Shown here: piece after piece, positions 28,257-37,020 of the stretch
Numbering within the stretch: position 1 is the stretch's first letter
How the letters are laid out: each line of letters begins with the position of its first letter
Source of the DNA: Sphingomonas sp. PP-F2F-A104-K0414
Lineage (GTDB): Bacteria > Pseudomonadota > Alphaproteobacteria > Sphingomonadales > Sphingomonadaceae
Length of the DNA: 64,000 bases
Assembly: GCF_004340945.1 (NCBI RefSeq)
Contig: NZ_SLYD01000005.1
Span: forward strand, 480,109 to 544,108
Direction: 5' to 3'
The notes under the pieces: generated by a model
What the model saw: only the letters and a program-made list of their open reading frames with translations
What the model was told of the DNA's origin: nothing
The model's database searches: none
Position numbers and translations under genes: made by a program

Positions 28257-28400
28257 ATGAAACAAGCATTTACACTGATCGTCCTTGCCGCAGGCCTGTC
28301 CTTGACCGGTTGCCATACCGTCAACGGCGTCGGCAAAGACGTGAAATCCGCAGGAACGGCTGTATCGAACGCCTCAGGCGAGAGCGGCAAGAAGAAGTAG
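28257..28400 (+). CDS. Entericidin-family small lipoprotein
   Basis: A 47-residue lipoprotein. The signal MKQAFTLIVLAAGLSLTGC ends with a lipobox (LTGC), followed by the entericidin pattern HTVNGVGKDVKSAG and a Lys-rich end. Members of this family (EcnA/EcnB) are membrane lipoproteins linked to stationary-phase lysis in enteric bacteria, and single copies are widespread in Alphaproteobacteria. No second entericidin is seen. It is followed by a hairpin at 28411-28443 (ATTGGGGA / TCCCCAAT), a possible terminator. Confidence 0.88.
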   Translation: MKQAFTLIVLAAGLSLTGCHTVNGVGKDVKSAGTAVSNASGESGKKK

Positions 28401-28410
28401 CGCACAATAG

Positions 28411-28443
28411 ATTGGGGACTTCGTCAAATCGTCGCTCCCCAAT
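28411..28443 (+). terminator. Hairpin after entericidin gene
   Basis: An ATTGGGGA / TCCCCAAT 8-bp perfect stem with a 17-base loop, 10 bases after the entericidin stop. There is no T-run directly after it, so it is only a possible terminator. Confidence 0.4.
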
Positions 28444-28689
28444 CATTCATCCGCTCTTGGCGTTTTCGATTGCCTATACTTTCAACGCGCCGGACTTTAT
28501 AATATGCGGCTACTGGCGGGATTTTTACTACGCCTCTTGCCAGGTATCGTTCGGCGTAAACTCGTGAGGTAGACTAGGTTTTGGTGCCCAGGCGCAGTCG
28601 CCGATGCTCAAGTGCGGTCGATGGCGTCCCGGATACGAACGCTCTATTATCGTCAGCTACAGCCATTCCATCCAGATGGTGGACGCCGA

Positions 28690-29412
28690 CTAATTACCAT
28701 TCTCACGACGGGCGAACAGATCGCCGATGGATGCGACGAAATGCGTATTCATTGCGGCGATCGCAGCTTTCGGATCACGATTGGCTATCGTGCGCGCCAG
28801 GTCGTGATGGTGCGCCAACACGGCGGTACGCTGCCGTGCGGTGGTTCGCGTTGCCCAGGCGGCAGGCACAGCATGGACCATCATCGGCGCGAACGAGCGG
28901 ACGATCTGCAAAAACAGCATGTTGCGCCCCGCCTGCGCGATCGCCTGGTGGAACGCGATATCGTGGCGGGTCAGCGCGTCGACGTCGGTACCGGCCGCTT
29001 CCATCGCCTCGGCCAGGCCGACGATCGTCCGTGCCTCGTCGTCGGTGCGCTCGATCGCGGCGAGTTCGGCGGTGCGGAGTTCCAGCGTGCGGCGCACGTC
29101 CCAGATCTGCACCATCGAGATCTGCGCCGTCGCCACCGCGTGATCAAGCGACGTCGCCATCACCGAACCATCGATCGCCGCAACGCGCGCGCGCCGGCCG
29201 TTGCCGACGTCGATCAACCGCAGCGCAGCAAGCGCACCGAACGCCTCTCGTAATACTGGCCGACTGACGCCCAACTCGGTCGCGAAGTGCCCTTCCGAGG
29301 GGAGGGTATCGCCGACCTTGAGGTCGTTCGTGCGGATGTGCGTGCGGACCGCGTGGACCGCCTGATCGACGAGCGAGCCGCCCTCGACTAGTCGCAGGCT
29401 CGCCGCGCTCAT
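28690..29412 (-). CDS. GntR-family regulator, FadR subfamily
   Basis: A 240-residue regulator. The N-terminal winged helix (DTLPSEGHFATELGVSRPVLREAFGALAALRLIDV) is followed by an all-helical FCD ligand domain with the metal-binding pattern RHDIAFHQAIAQAGRN and a later HHHDL/MNTHF. FCD regulators of this type sense carboxylic acids such as lactate, pyruvate or sugar acids. The start ATG overlaps the stop of the AraC gene (ATGA at 29409-29412), so both regulators are expressed together. It is a good candidate to bind the palindrome found at 30221 and 36175. Confidence 0.9.
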   Translation of the reverse strand: MSAASLRLVEGGSLVDQAVHAVRTHIRTNDLKVGDTLPSEGHFATELGVSRPVLREAFGALAALRLIDVGNGRRARVAAIDGSVMATSLDHAVATAQISMVQIWDVRRTLELRTAELAAIERTDDEARTIVGLAEAMEAAGTDVDALTRHDIAFHQAIAQAGRNMLFLQIVRSFAPMMVHAVPAAWATRTTARQRTAVLAHHHDLARTIANRDPKAAIAAMNTHFVASIGDLFARRENGN

Positions 29413-30161
29413 GCCGCGAGCCGTGGTGCGCGCAGCGACGACGGGGTCGCTCCGAACTGCCGCGAGAAGGCACGCGTGAAACTGGCGTTGTTGAGATAGC
29501 CGCACTGGTATCCGATCGACGATACCGGAAGGTCGGTCGCGATCAGCAGCTGACGCGCCGCTCCGAGCCGCCGGTCGAGCAGCGCGTCGGCGACCGTGCA
29601 AGCGAACATGTCGCGGAAGCCGCGCGTCAGCTTCGCTCGGTTCAGTCCACAGGCGCGCGCGATCGAATCGAGCGTCATCTTCTCACCCCAGCGTTCGTCG
29701 ATCATCCGCTTCGCCGCGACGATCCGCTGGCTGTCGCGGGCGGACAATTGCCCGGCGCCCGCGAGAGGGACGAGGTCGTCCTCGACGATCCGCTGAAACG
29801 TGCTGGACAGGAGCTCGATGCATTTTGCCGAACGATGCGTGCTGCGCCACGGTTCGGGCAGCGTGCAATCGAGGATCGCCGCGACCATCATCCGCAATTC
29901 GCTCGGCAGATGGCACGCGATGTTCGCGTCGGGCGCATAATCGAAGACCCGCAGGCAGGCGCCACGTTCGACCGCAAGGACGAGGATCGCGCGCTCCTCC
30001 GAAGGAACCGTGCCTGTGGTGACGGTAACCTGCGCCGGCGCGTCCTCGCCCACCGTGAAGCAAAGGACTACCGCGTCGGCGGAAACGGCCGCCGGATCGA
30101 CCAGGCCCTCGCCGATGAATGCCGCCATCTCTGGCGACACCGTGACCCGTTCCTTCTGCAT
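29409..30161 (-). CDS. AraC-family transcriptional regulator
   Basis: A 250-residue regulator with an unassigned N-terminal domain and a C-terminal double helix-turn-helix (MIDERWGEKMTLDSIARACGLNRAKLTRGFRDMF ... ISSIGYQCGYLNNASFTRAFSRQFGATPSSLR, here VSSIGYQCGY). ATG at 30161 (MQKERVTVSPEM) is preceded by GAGGG; the frame continues upstream across the operator region, which I take as non-coding. It is the first gene of a two-regulator unit downstream of the MFS gene and probably has its own promoter in the 96-base gap that holds the repeated half-sites. Confidence 0.88.
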   Translation of the reverse strand: MQKERVTVSPEMAAFIGEGLVDPAAVSADAVVLCFTVGEDAPAQVTVTTGTVPSEERAILVLAVERGACLRVFDYAPDANIACHLPSELRMMVAAILDCTLPEPWRSTHRSAKCIELLSSTFQRIVEDDLVPLAGAGQLSARDSQRIVAAKRMIDERWGEKMTLDSIARACGLNRAKLTRGFRDMFACTVADALLDRRLGAARQLLIATDLPVSSIGYQCGYLNNASFTRAFSRQFGATPSSLRAPRLAA

Positions 30162-30220
30162 GCTACCCTCGCCCAACACCGATCTCCTGTTCCCGATTGC
30201 CGGGATTGGGTCGATCATGC

Positions 30221-30250
30221 AGCTATCGGATAGCTCGCGCAAGAGCTATC
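30221..30250. promoter_or_regulatory. Candidate operator: 15-bp palindrome plus third half-site
   Basis: AGCTATC-G-GATAGCT at 30221-30235 is a perfect palindrome with a one-base centre, and a third half-site AGCTATC follows at 30244-30250. The same palindrome (reverse complement) occurs at 36175-36189 before the TonB receptor. Both sites also lie next to an ACCTGTA-type sequence. The position, between the MFS stop and the AraC start, fits autoregulation of the two regulators. Confidence 0.65.
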
Positions 30251-30257
30251 TTACAGG

Positions 30258-31562
30258 TTAGTCGGTTGCCGATACCGGCGCGCGACGCATCGCCATCGTG
30301 AAGGCGATGACGGAGATCACGCTGGTCACCACGCCAACGATCGCGAGACCCTGCGCGAGATGCGCCTCGCCGCCCAGCATGCCGCTTGCCGCCGCGACCA
30401 GCGTCGGTGCGAGGCCGTAGCCGATCAGCCCGGCGATCGCGATGAACGCGCCGATGCACAACCCGCGCAGTTCGTTCGGGATCAGCACGGTCAACGCCAC
30501 CGAAGTCACCACGCCCGTCACCGCGCCGCACGTCACGAGCAGGCCGACCGCGACCCCGAACAGCGGGACGGAGGGCATGATCGGGAACAGCGCGGCAGGC
30601 ACGCCGACCGCCGCGGCAACGATCGCACCGATCAACAGGCCACCACGCCGCCCGCTCTTCTGTCCCCGATCGGCGGACAGGCCACCGACGATCGCACCGA
30701 CGACGCCCGAGCCAAAGAGCAGCGTGCCCATCCAGCCGGCGAACTGGTCGGGCTGCAGATGGAAATTGCGCGACAGGACCGGTGATACCCAGATCCCGGC
30801 GGCGGCATCGGCCATCACGACGCTGATCTGTCCGATGAATAACGGGATCAGGAACACCCGACGCGCCCAGAGCTCGCCAGCGACAACCTTGAACGGCGCG
30901 TGCGTGCCCGCCGCAACCTCCTGCCGCGCCGGTTCGCGCAACAGGAACAGCGGCAGGATCGCGATCACGCTGATGACCGTAAGACCCAGATGGACGCTGC
31001 GCCACGGCATCATCCCTGCGAACCATGACGGCGCGCCGCCATGCGCGAACAGGCCGAACAGCGCGCCTGACAAGCCCAAGGCGAGCGCAATACCGAGCGA
31101 CTTGCCAAGGTTGACGACCAGCATCGCCCTGCCCCGCTGCGTAGGGACGCAGAAGTCGGCGCACAGCGAGAGCGCTGCGGTCAGCGCGCCGGTCGTGCCG
31201 ATCCCGGTCAGCATGCGCGCGACGAACAGCAGCGGCACGCTCTGCGCGAGGCCGGTGAGCACGGTGCCCAGCGTCCACACGAGCGCGAGCGCGATCATCA
31301 TCCGCACGCGGTTGTAGCGATCGACCAGGATACCGATCGGGATCGAGAACACCGCGAGCGGTAGTGCCGCCGACAGTCCCTGGATCAGGCTCAGCGTATA
31401 GTCGCTGAGATGGAGTTCGGCCTTTGCGCCCTCCTGGACCGTCCCGAACGAACCCATCATCGTGAAGCCGACCGCCATCGCCAGCGCGAGCGCGAGCAAC
31501 GGCAGTAGCGTTCTTGCAAACGGCGGTGAGGTTGCCTCGATCGGTCGGGCGAAATCGGTCAT
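30258..31562 (-). CDS. MFS transporter
   Basis: A 434-residue permease with about twelve hydrophobic helices and the loop 2-3 signature of the major facilitator superfamily (GILVDRYNRVRMM). AAGGA precedes the ATG by 6 bases. It belongs to the leftward catabolic operon, 9 bases downstream of the alpha/beta hydrolase gene. A transporter for a carboxylate or other hydrolysis product is suggested by the enzymes next to it. The substrate is not visible. Confidence 0.88.
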   Translation of the reverse strand: MTDFARPIEATSPPFARTLLPLLALALAMAVGFTMMGSFGTVQEGAKAELHLSDYTLSLIQGLSAALPLAVFSIPIGILVDRYNRVRMMIALALVWTLGTVLTGLAQSVPLLFVARMLTGIGTTGALTAALSLCADFCVPTQRGRAMLVVNLGKSLGIALALGLSGALFGLFAHGGAPSWFAGMMPWRSVHLGLTVISVIAILPLFLLREPARQEVAAGTHAPFKVVAGELWARRVFLIPLFIGQISVVMADAAAGIWVSPVLSRNFHLQPDQFAGWMGTLLFGSGVVGAIVGGLSADRGQKSGRRGGLLIGAIVAAAVGVPAALFPIMPSVPLFGVAVGLLVTCGAVTGVVTSVALTVLIPNELRGLCIGAFIAIAGLIGYGLAPTLVAAASGMLGGEAHLAQGLAIVGVVTSVISVIAFTMAMRRAPVSATD

Positions 31563-31571
31563 GGGAGGTCC

Positions 31572-32510
31572 TTATGCAAGCGCACGGCGCAGTGCCTCGT
31601 GGCTGTCGCGGCGCGCCTGTTGCGAGACCGCACCGTCGGCGAAGACATCGAAGGCGTGATAGCCGCCGGGATAGACGTGAAGCTCGACCGGCACGCCCGC
31701 GCGGATCAGCCGCGTCGCGTAGTCGATGTCCTCGTCGACGAAGAGATCGAGCGCACCGGTCGCGATATAGGTACGCGGCAGGTTGCGGAGATCGGTGGCA
31801 CGCGCAGGCGCGGCGTAGGGCGACACGTCGTCGCCACCGGGCGCGTGGCCAAGCAACGAACTCCAGCCGAAGCGATTGCTCTGCGCGGTCCAGATAAACT
31901 CGCCGGCGTACGGATGCGGCGGTGCGGTGCACGTACGATCGTCGAGCATCGGGTAGATCAGGTGCTGAAACGCGAGCGCATACTCACCACGGTCGCGCAC
32001 CATCAGCGCCAGCGCCGCCGCGTAACCCCCGCCTGCGCTCTGCCCCATCACACCGAGCCGGGTCGGATCGATCCCGAGCCTGTCGGCATTCGCGATCGTC
32101 CAGGCAAGCCCGGCATAGCAATCCTCGATCGGACCCGGAAAGTTCGTCTCGGGCGCGAGGCGATACTCGACCGACACCATAACGCATTGCAGGTCGGCGA
32201 TCAGCGGACGGACCAGCGGATCATAGTCGCTGACCTTGCCCATCACATAGCCACCGCCGTGGATGTGGTAGATGCAGGGCAGGACGCCGGTGACGCCCAC
32301 CGGGCGGAACACGTGCAGGTCGATATCCGGGGCTTCGGCAGGCCCTGGAACCGTATGGATCTCCAGCGTCGCCAGCGACTCGTCGGCCGGGGGAAACATC
32401 GAAGGCCGGTCTCGCATCGCCGGCAGGATATCGGCGGTGAGCGATATCGGCGGCAACATCTCCAGCAGCGGGCGCAGCGTCGGATCCACCAGGTGCAGGC
32501 TGTCCATCAT
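31572..32510 (-). CDS. Alpha/beta hydrolase, hormone-sensitive-lipase-like esterase
   Basis: An esterase of about 312 residues. It has the oxyanion-hole motif HGGGYVMG, the nucleophile elbow GQSAGGG, an acidic residue in FVDEDIDYA and the catalytic His in YPGGYHAF, in the order expected for family IV esterases. It lacks a signal peptide, so it acts in the cytoplasm. Two ATGs in a row (32510, 32507) follow GGAGAGA; the second has better spacing. It should hydrolyse short acyl esters. The adjacent 2-hydroxyacid dehydrogenase suggests an ester of a hydroxy acid as substrate, by inference. Confidence 0.88.
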   Translation of the reverse strand: MMDSLHLVDPTLRPLLEMLPPISLTADILPAMRDRPSMFPPADESLATLEIHTVPGPAEAPDIDLHVFRPVGVTGVLPCIYHIHGGGYVMGKVSDYDPLVRPLIADLQCVMVSVEYRLAPETNFPGPIEDCYAGLAWTIANADRLGIDPTRLGVMGQSAGGGYAAALALMVRDRGEYALAFQHLIYPMLDDRTCTAPPHPYAGEFIWTAQSNRFGWSSLLGHAPGGDDVSPYAAPARATDLRNLPRTYIATGALDLFVDEDIDYATRLIRAGVPVELHVYPGGYHAFDVFADGAVSQQARRDSHEALRRALA

Positions 32511-32558
32511 TCTCTCCACGATCTTTGTTATGACGCGCGTTCGATATCGGAACGGCGT

Positions 32559-33956
32559 TCAGAACGCGAAGATCTTGCCCGGATTGAACAGGTTGTGCGG
32601 GTCCAGCGCATGCTTCAGCGTCCGCATCAGATCGACCGCGTCACCGAGTTCGGCGACCAGCCAGTCCTGCTTGCCGATGCCGATGCCGTGCTCGCCGGTA
32701 CAGGTGCCATCCATCGCCAGCGCGCGCTCGACCATCCGTGCGTTGATTGCCGACACCTCGGCCAGTTCGGCCTCGGACTCCGGATCGATCGAGAAGACGA
32801 CATGGAAATTGCCGTCGCCGACGTGGCCGAGAATGGTGGCCGGGACCGACGAGGCCTGGAGATCGGCCTTGGTCTCGCCGATGCACTCCGCCAGGCGGCT
32901 GATCGGCACGCACACGTCGGTCGCCCAGCCGACCGCGCCGGGACGCAGATTGACCGCCGCATAATAGGCCTCGTGCCGTGCCTTCCACAGCTTCGAGCGT
33001 TCCTCGGGCAGATTCGACCAGCGGAAGTCGCCGCCGCCGTTCGCCGCCGCGAGTTCGCGGACCGTCTCGGCCTGTTCGTCGACATAGCGCGGCGAGCCGT
33101 GGAATTCGAAGAACAGCGTCGTCAGTTCCGGGTAATCGAGCTTCGACCAGGCGTTGACCGCCTTCATCTGCATGTCGTCGAGGATCTCGACGCGGGCGAG
33201 CGGCACGCCGATCTGGATCGCCTGCACCACCGTATCGACCGCGCCGTTCAGCGTGTCGAAGCTGCACACCGCCGACGAGATCGCCTCGGGAATTCCGTGC
33301 AGCCGCAACGTAACCTCGGTGATGATGCCGAGCGTCCCCTCGGAGCCGACGAACAGCCGGGTCAGGTCATACCCCGCCGCCGACTTCCGCGCGCGGCGGC
33401 TGGTGCGGATCTCGCGGCCGTCGGGCGTCACCACGCGCAGGCTCAGTACCGCCTCGCGCATCGTGCCATAGCGCACCGCGTTAGTGCCGCTCGCCCGCGT
33501 CGCCGCCATCCCGCCGATCGTCGCATTGGCGCCGGGATCGATCGGGAAGAACAGCCCCAGGTCGCGGATATGCTCGTTCAGCTGTTCGCGGCGGACGCCG
33601 GCCTGCACCGTGCAGTCGAAATCCTCGGCGTTGATCGCCACGATCTGCGTCATCTCCGACAGGTCGACCGACACGCCACCGTGCACCGCCAGCGTGTTGC
33701 CCTCGATCGAGGTACCAGCGCCGAACGCCACGATCGGCACCTTGGCGGCGGTGCACAGCTTGACGAGATCGACCACCTCCTCGGTCGATCGCGCGAAGAC
33801 GACCGCGTCGGGCAGCATCGGTGCGAAATGCGCCTCGCTGCTGCCGTGGTGAAGCCGCATCGCGTCGCTCATCTGGAGCGCATCGCCGAACCGCTGCTTG
33901 AGCGCCGCGACGAACGCCGGGTCGAGCGGCGCGCGCTCTGTGGGGTCGAAGTGCAT
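32559..33956 (-). CDS. FAD-linked oxidase, D-2-hydroxyacid (D-lactate/glycolate) dehydrogenase family
   Basis: A 465-residue flavoprotein of the GlcD/D-lactate dehydrogenase family. The FAD-binding PCMH domain is at the start (AFGAGTSIEGNTLAVHGGVSVDLSEM, PGANATIGGMAATRASGTNAVRYGTM, SAAGYDLTRLFVGSEGTLGIITEVTLRL) and the C-terminal oxidase domain holds GHVGDGNFHVVF and CTGEHGIGIGK with the expected metal/substrate His residues. The start ATG at 33956 follows AGGA by 5 bases; an ATG at 33962 is an alternative. It would oxidise a D-2-hydroxy acid to the 2-oxo acid, passing electrons to the quinone pool or a cytochrome. Confidence 0.9.
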   Translation of the reverse strand: MHFDPTERAPLDPAFVAALKQRFGDALQMSDAMRLHHGSSEAHFAPMLPDAVVFARSTEEVVDLVKLCTAAKVPIVAFGAGTSIEGNTLAVHGGVSVDLSEMTQIVAINAEDFDCTVQAGVRREQLNEHIRDLGLFFPIDPGANATIGGMAATRASGTNAVRYGTMREAVLSLRVVTPDGREIRTSRRARKSAAGYDLTRLFVGSEGTLGIITEVTLRLHGIPEAISSAVCSFDTLNGAVDTVVQAIQIGVPLARVEILDDMQMKAVNAWSKLDYPELTTLFFEFHGSPRYVDEQAETVRELAAANGGGDFRWSNLPEERSKLWKARHEAYYAAVNLRPGAVGWATDVCVPISRLAECIGETKADLQASSVPATILGHVGDGNFHVVFSIDPESEAELAEVSAINARMVERALAMDGTCTGEHGIGIGKQDWLVAELGDAVDLMRTLKHALDPHNLFNPGKIFAF

Positions 33957-33963
33957 GGTCATC

Positions 33964-36120
33964 CTAGAACCGGAAGCTCGCGCGCACGCCGTAGCGGCGG
34001 CGGTCGCCCTGAATGGCGAGGTTCGACGCCAGCGGCGCGAGCCCGGCCCGCACCAGCGCCGACTTGTCGATATAGCTTTCGATGAACTTGGTGTTGAACA
34101 GGTTCGTGCCGAACGCGGTGACCGTAAGGCCACTCGAGAAACGGAAGCCGAGCGAGGCGTTGGTGATCGCATAGGCCGACAGTTTCGGCGCGACATTGGG
34201 GTCGAGCGAGGAGCCGACCCGGCTACCCTTCCCGAAGATCCCGGCGTCGAGCAGTACGGCGTTGGCGCCGACCGGCACGGTGTAGGTCGTGTTGAAGTTG
34301 AAGTTGTAATCGGGCGTGAAGATGATCCGATCGCTCGATACGTGGACGCCAGTGGTCGCGAAATACTGGCTGTCGTCGGTGATGCGGGCATGGAGATAGG
34401 ATGCGCCGGCATCGATCCGCCATTGGTTCGTCACGCGCAGATGCGCCTCCACTTCGGCGCCGTAGCTTTCGACGGTGCCGGTGTTGAGGTTGATCGCGAC
34501 GAATCCCCCGCTGGTGTTGGGCGCCAGCGAGTTCTGGCCGATGAAGTCCTTGTAGTCGTTGTAGAACACGTCGGCGTTGATCGTCAGGCGACGGTCGAAC
34601 GCGTCGAACTTGGTGCCGAGTTCGTAGGTCCAGACATTGTCGCCCTTGTAGGTCGCATCCTCCGGCCGCGTACCTGGACCGTTCTGGCCACCGCCGCGGA
34701 TACCCTTGGCGACCGAGGCATAGCTCATCACCGCCGGCGTCCAGTGCTGCGTCAGCGTGACGCGCGGCTGGAACTGGTCCTTCTTGTACTCGGGCGCCGT
34801 GTACGGCGTCGTCCCATTGATCTGGCTCGCGACCAGCTTCTGGTGATCGTAGCGCCCACCGACCGCGAGATCGAGCGTGCCGACTTTGAGGAACGCGGTG
34901 GCGAAGATCGCGCGGGTGTCGTTGCGGACATAGGTCGACGACGGCGTGGTCGAGGGCGGCACCGGGAAGGTCGGCCCCAGCAGCGCGCGGAAATCGATCG
35001 TCGTCAGCTGGTCGCTCGTCTGCGTGTAGCGGTTGCCGTACAGCCCGATCAACGTCGAGAACGCGTCGCTCCACTGCGTATCGAAGCGCAGTTCGGCGGT
35101 CTTTGTCTTGAGCGTCGACGTACCGCTTACGCGCAACAGATCGACAGCACTGTAGTCGCCATCACCCGTCGTGGAGAGATCCTTCTGGTTGTAGGCGCCG
35201 ATCGCGGTGATCTTGGTTTTCAGCGACGCGACGTCGAACTCGCCCTTCACGTTCGCGCCGTAATAATCGATCACCGCGCGGTTCAGCACGTTGGTCGCGC
35301 CGTCGAGGCGGTAATCGGTCGGCCCGGCGACGTGGATGTACGACGTGCTGCCGCCGGCGGCCTGGTCGTAATTGCCGTTGACGGTGAACACCGCCCAGTC
35401 GGCCGGCGTGAAGCGCAACGTGCCGCCGACGCTCTGCTGCTTCAGCGGGTTCATGTCGCCGATCGTCAGCGTGTTGCGCATGAAGCCGTCCTGCTCATGG
35501 TAGGACGCGCCGATTCGGAACTGCAGCAGGTCGCGTACGATCGGCCCGCTGACAGAGCCCGAGACCGACGCGTAATTGTCCGTGCCGGCGACCGCGGCGT
35601 CGAACCGCCCTTCCCATTCGTTGCCCGGCTGGCGTGTGATGACGTTGATCGCGCCACCCAGCGTGTTGTTGCCGAACAGCGTCCCCTGCGGTCCGCGCAG
35701 CACTTCGATCCGCGCGACGTCGACGATTGGCGAGTTGAGGTAGGACGTGTTCGGCTGATAGACGCCGTCGATGAAGATGCCGACGCCTGGCTGGACCGTA
35801 TCGATCAGCGTCGTACCGATCCCGCGGATCGAGACGAACGCGCGACCGACGCTGTCCGAGTTGATGTTGAGCCCCGGCGTGTAGGACGCGATGTCCTTCA
35901 CCGTGTTGACCTGCAACTCCTTCAGCCGGTCGCCGGTGATCGCGGTGACCGCGATCGGCACGTCCTTCAGCGACTCCTGGCGCTGGCGAGCCGTGACGAC
36001 GATGTCATCGGAGCTGACGGGCGTTGCGGTCTTGGCCGTATCGGCGGCGTCCTGTGCATAGGCCGGCACGGTCGTGAAGGCGGCGGCGCATCCTGCGGCG
36101 AGCAATGTCTTAAAGCGCAT
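33964..36120 (-). CDS. TonB-dependent receptor
   Basis: A 718-residue outer-membrane receptor. Signal peptide ends VPAYAQD; then a TonB-box-like DDIVVTARQRQESLKDVPIA, plug (VNTVKDIASYTPGLNINSD ... VRGIGT-like SIRGIGTT, IEVLRGPQGTLFGNNTLGGAINV) and barrel ending RRRYGVRASFRF. These LKDVPIAVTA plugs are typical of receptors in sphingomonads that import diverse organic molecules. It begins the leftward set receptor, dehydrogenase, esterase, MFS, with spacing of 8 to 48 bases. The palindromic operator is 55 bases upstream of its ATG. Confidence 0.93.
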   Translation of the reverse strand: MRFKTLLAAGCAAAFTTVPAYAQDAADTAKTATPVSSDDIVVTARQRQESLKDVPIAVTAITGDRLKELQVNTVKDIASYTPGLNINSDSVGRAFVSIRGIGTTLIDTVQPGVGIFIDGVYQPNTSYLNSPIVDVARIEVLRGPQGTLFGNNTLGGAINVITRQPGNEWEGRFDAAVAGTDNYASVSGSVSGPIVRDLLQFRIGASYHEQDGFMRNTLTIGDMNPLKQQSVGGTLRFTPADWAVFTVNGNYDQAAGGSTSYIHVAGPTDYRLDGATNVLNRAVIDYYGANVKGEFDVASLKTKITAIGAYNQKDLSTTGDGDYSAVDLLRVSGTSTLKTKTAELRFDTQWSDAFSTLIGLYGNRYTQTSDQLTTIDFRALLGPTFPVPPSTTPSSTYVRNDTRAIFATAFLKVGTLDLAVGGRYDHQKLVASQINGTTPYTAPEYKKDQFQPRVTLTQHWTPAVMSYASVAKGIRGGGQNGPGTRPEDATYKGDNVWTYELGTKFDAFDRRLTINADVFYNDYKDFIGQNSLAPNTSGGFVAINLNTGTVESYGAEVEAHLRVTNQWRIDAGASYLHARITDDSQYFATTGVHVSSDRIIFTPDYNFNFNTTYTVPVGANAVLLDAGIFGKGSRVGSSLDPNVAPKLSAYAITNASLGFRFSSGLTVTAFGTNLFNTKFIESYIDKSALVRAGLAPLASNLAIQGDRRRYGVRASFRF

Positions 36121-36174
36121 TGGATCCTCATCCCTGTAGAGCGCCGATCCATTGCCGGCTACTTCTACAGTCAG

Positions 36175-36189
36175 AGCTATCCGATAGCT
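36175..36189. promoter_or_regulatory. Candidate operator before the TonB receptor
   Basis: AGCTATC-C-GATAGCT is a perfect 15-bp palindrome, the exact reverse complement of that at 30221-30235, followed by TACCTGTA. It lies 55 bases upstream of the receptor start, in a 129-base gap between the SDR and receptor genes. The likely ligand is the GntR or AraC regulator of the same cluster. Confidence 0.65.
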
Positions 36190-36249
36190 TACCTGTATGA
36201 AAGGTCTCGCGCTATGCCGTCCGGCTCGCGGACTTCGCCGATCGGTGCG

Positions 36250-37011
36250 TTACCAGCAACTGTAACCGCCATCGGCCAGGACGATGCTGCCGGTCATCAG
36301 GCTGGCCGCATCCGACGCGAGGAATGCAACGATCGACGCAACTTCTTCGGGTTCGCCAAGCCGACCTTGCGGCGTGCCGTCAATCCAGCGCTTGTACATT
36401 TCGCCCTCGCGATCCGCGAAGCTGTTGAGGACGGTGTTGATATAGGTCGGGGCGACCGCGTTGACGCGGACGCCGCGTGGCGCCCATTCGGCAGCGAGGC
36501 TCTTGGTGAGCTGGTGCACTGCGGCCTTCGACGCGTTGTAATAGCTCTGCGGTTGCGGCCGGTTGACGATGAAACCGCTCATCGACCCGACATTGACGAT
36601 CGCGCCCTTCCCCGCCGCCAGCATGTGCCGGCCAAAGGCGCGCGCGCACCAGAAGGTGCCGTTGAGATTGACGTCGAGCACGTTCAGCCAATGCTCGTTG
36701 GCGACGTCTTCCGCTGGGGTTTCACTGCGCGCGATGCCGGCATTGTTGACGAGGATGTCGATCGCCCCGAGCTGATCGGCGACCATGGTGACGCGTGCCG
36801 AGTCGGTCACGTCCATCGCGATGCCGTCGACCGCATAGCCCTTGTCCGCGAGCGCCGCCTGTCCGGCTACAATCGCCGCCTCGTCGCGGTCGGCGATCGT
36901 TACGTGCGCGCCCATCTCCGCCAGCGCTTCGGCACACGCCAGGCCGACCCCCGCCGCGCCACCCGTCACGAGCGCACGGCGGCCGGTCAGCTTCAGTCGT
37001 TCGAGATACAT
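36250..37011 (-). CDS. Short-chain dehydrogenase/reductase (SDR)
   Basis: A 253-residue classical SDR. The NAD(P)-binding TGGAAGVGLA is at residue 17, followed by NNAG, a catalytic Ser in VNVGSMSG, and Y-x3-K in YYNASK. An Asp at the end of the second strand (IADRD) suggests NAD preference. The C-terminus (TGSIVLADGGYSCW) is complete. It sits 9 bases downstream of the carboxylesterase and should oxidise an alcohol released from an ester or reduce a ketone; the substrate is unknown. Confidence 0.9.
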   Translation of the reverse strand: MYLERLKLTGRRALVTGGAAGVGLACAEALAEMGAHVTIADRDEAAIVAGQAALADKGYAVDGIAMDVTDSARVTMVADQLGAIDILVNNAGIARSETPAEDVANEHWLNVLDVNLNGTFWCARAFGRHMLAAGKGAIVNVGSMSGFIVNRPQPQSYYNASKAAVHQLTKSLAAEWAPRGVRVNAVAPTYINTVLNSFADREGEMYKRWIDGTPQGRLGEPEEVASIVAFLASDAASLMTGSIVLADGGYSCW

Positions 37012-37020
37012 CGTCGGTCC

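Noticed and set aside
31599..34085. Forward open frame of 828 codons
   Set aside because: Antisense to the esterase and FAD-oxidase genes, which carry complete catalytic motifs.
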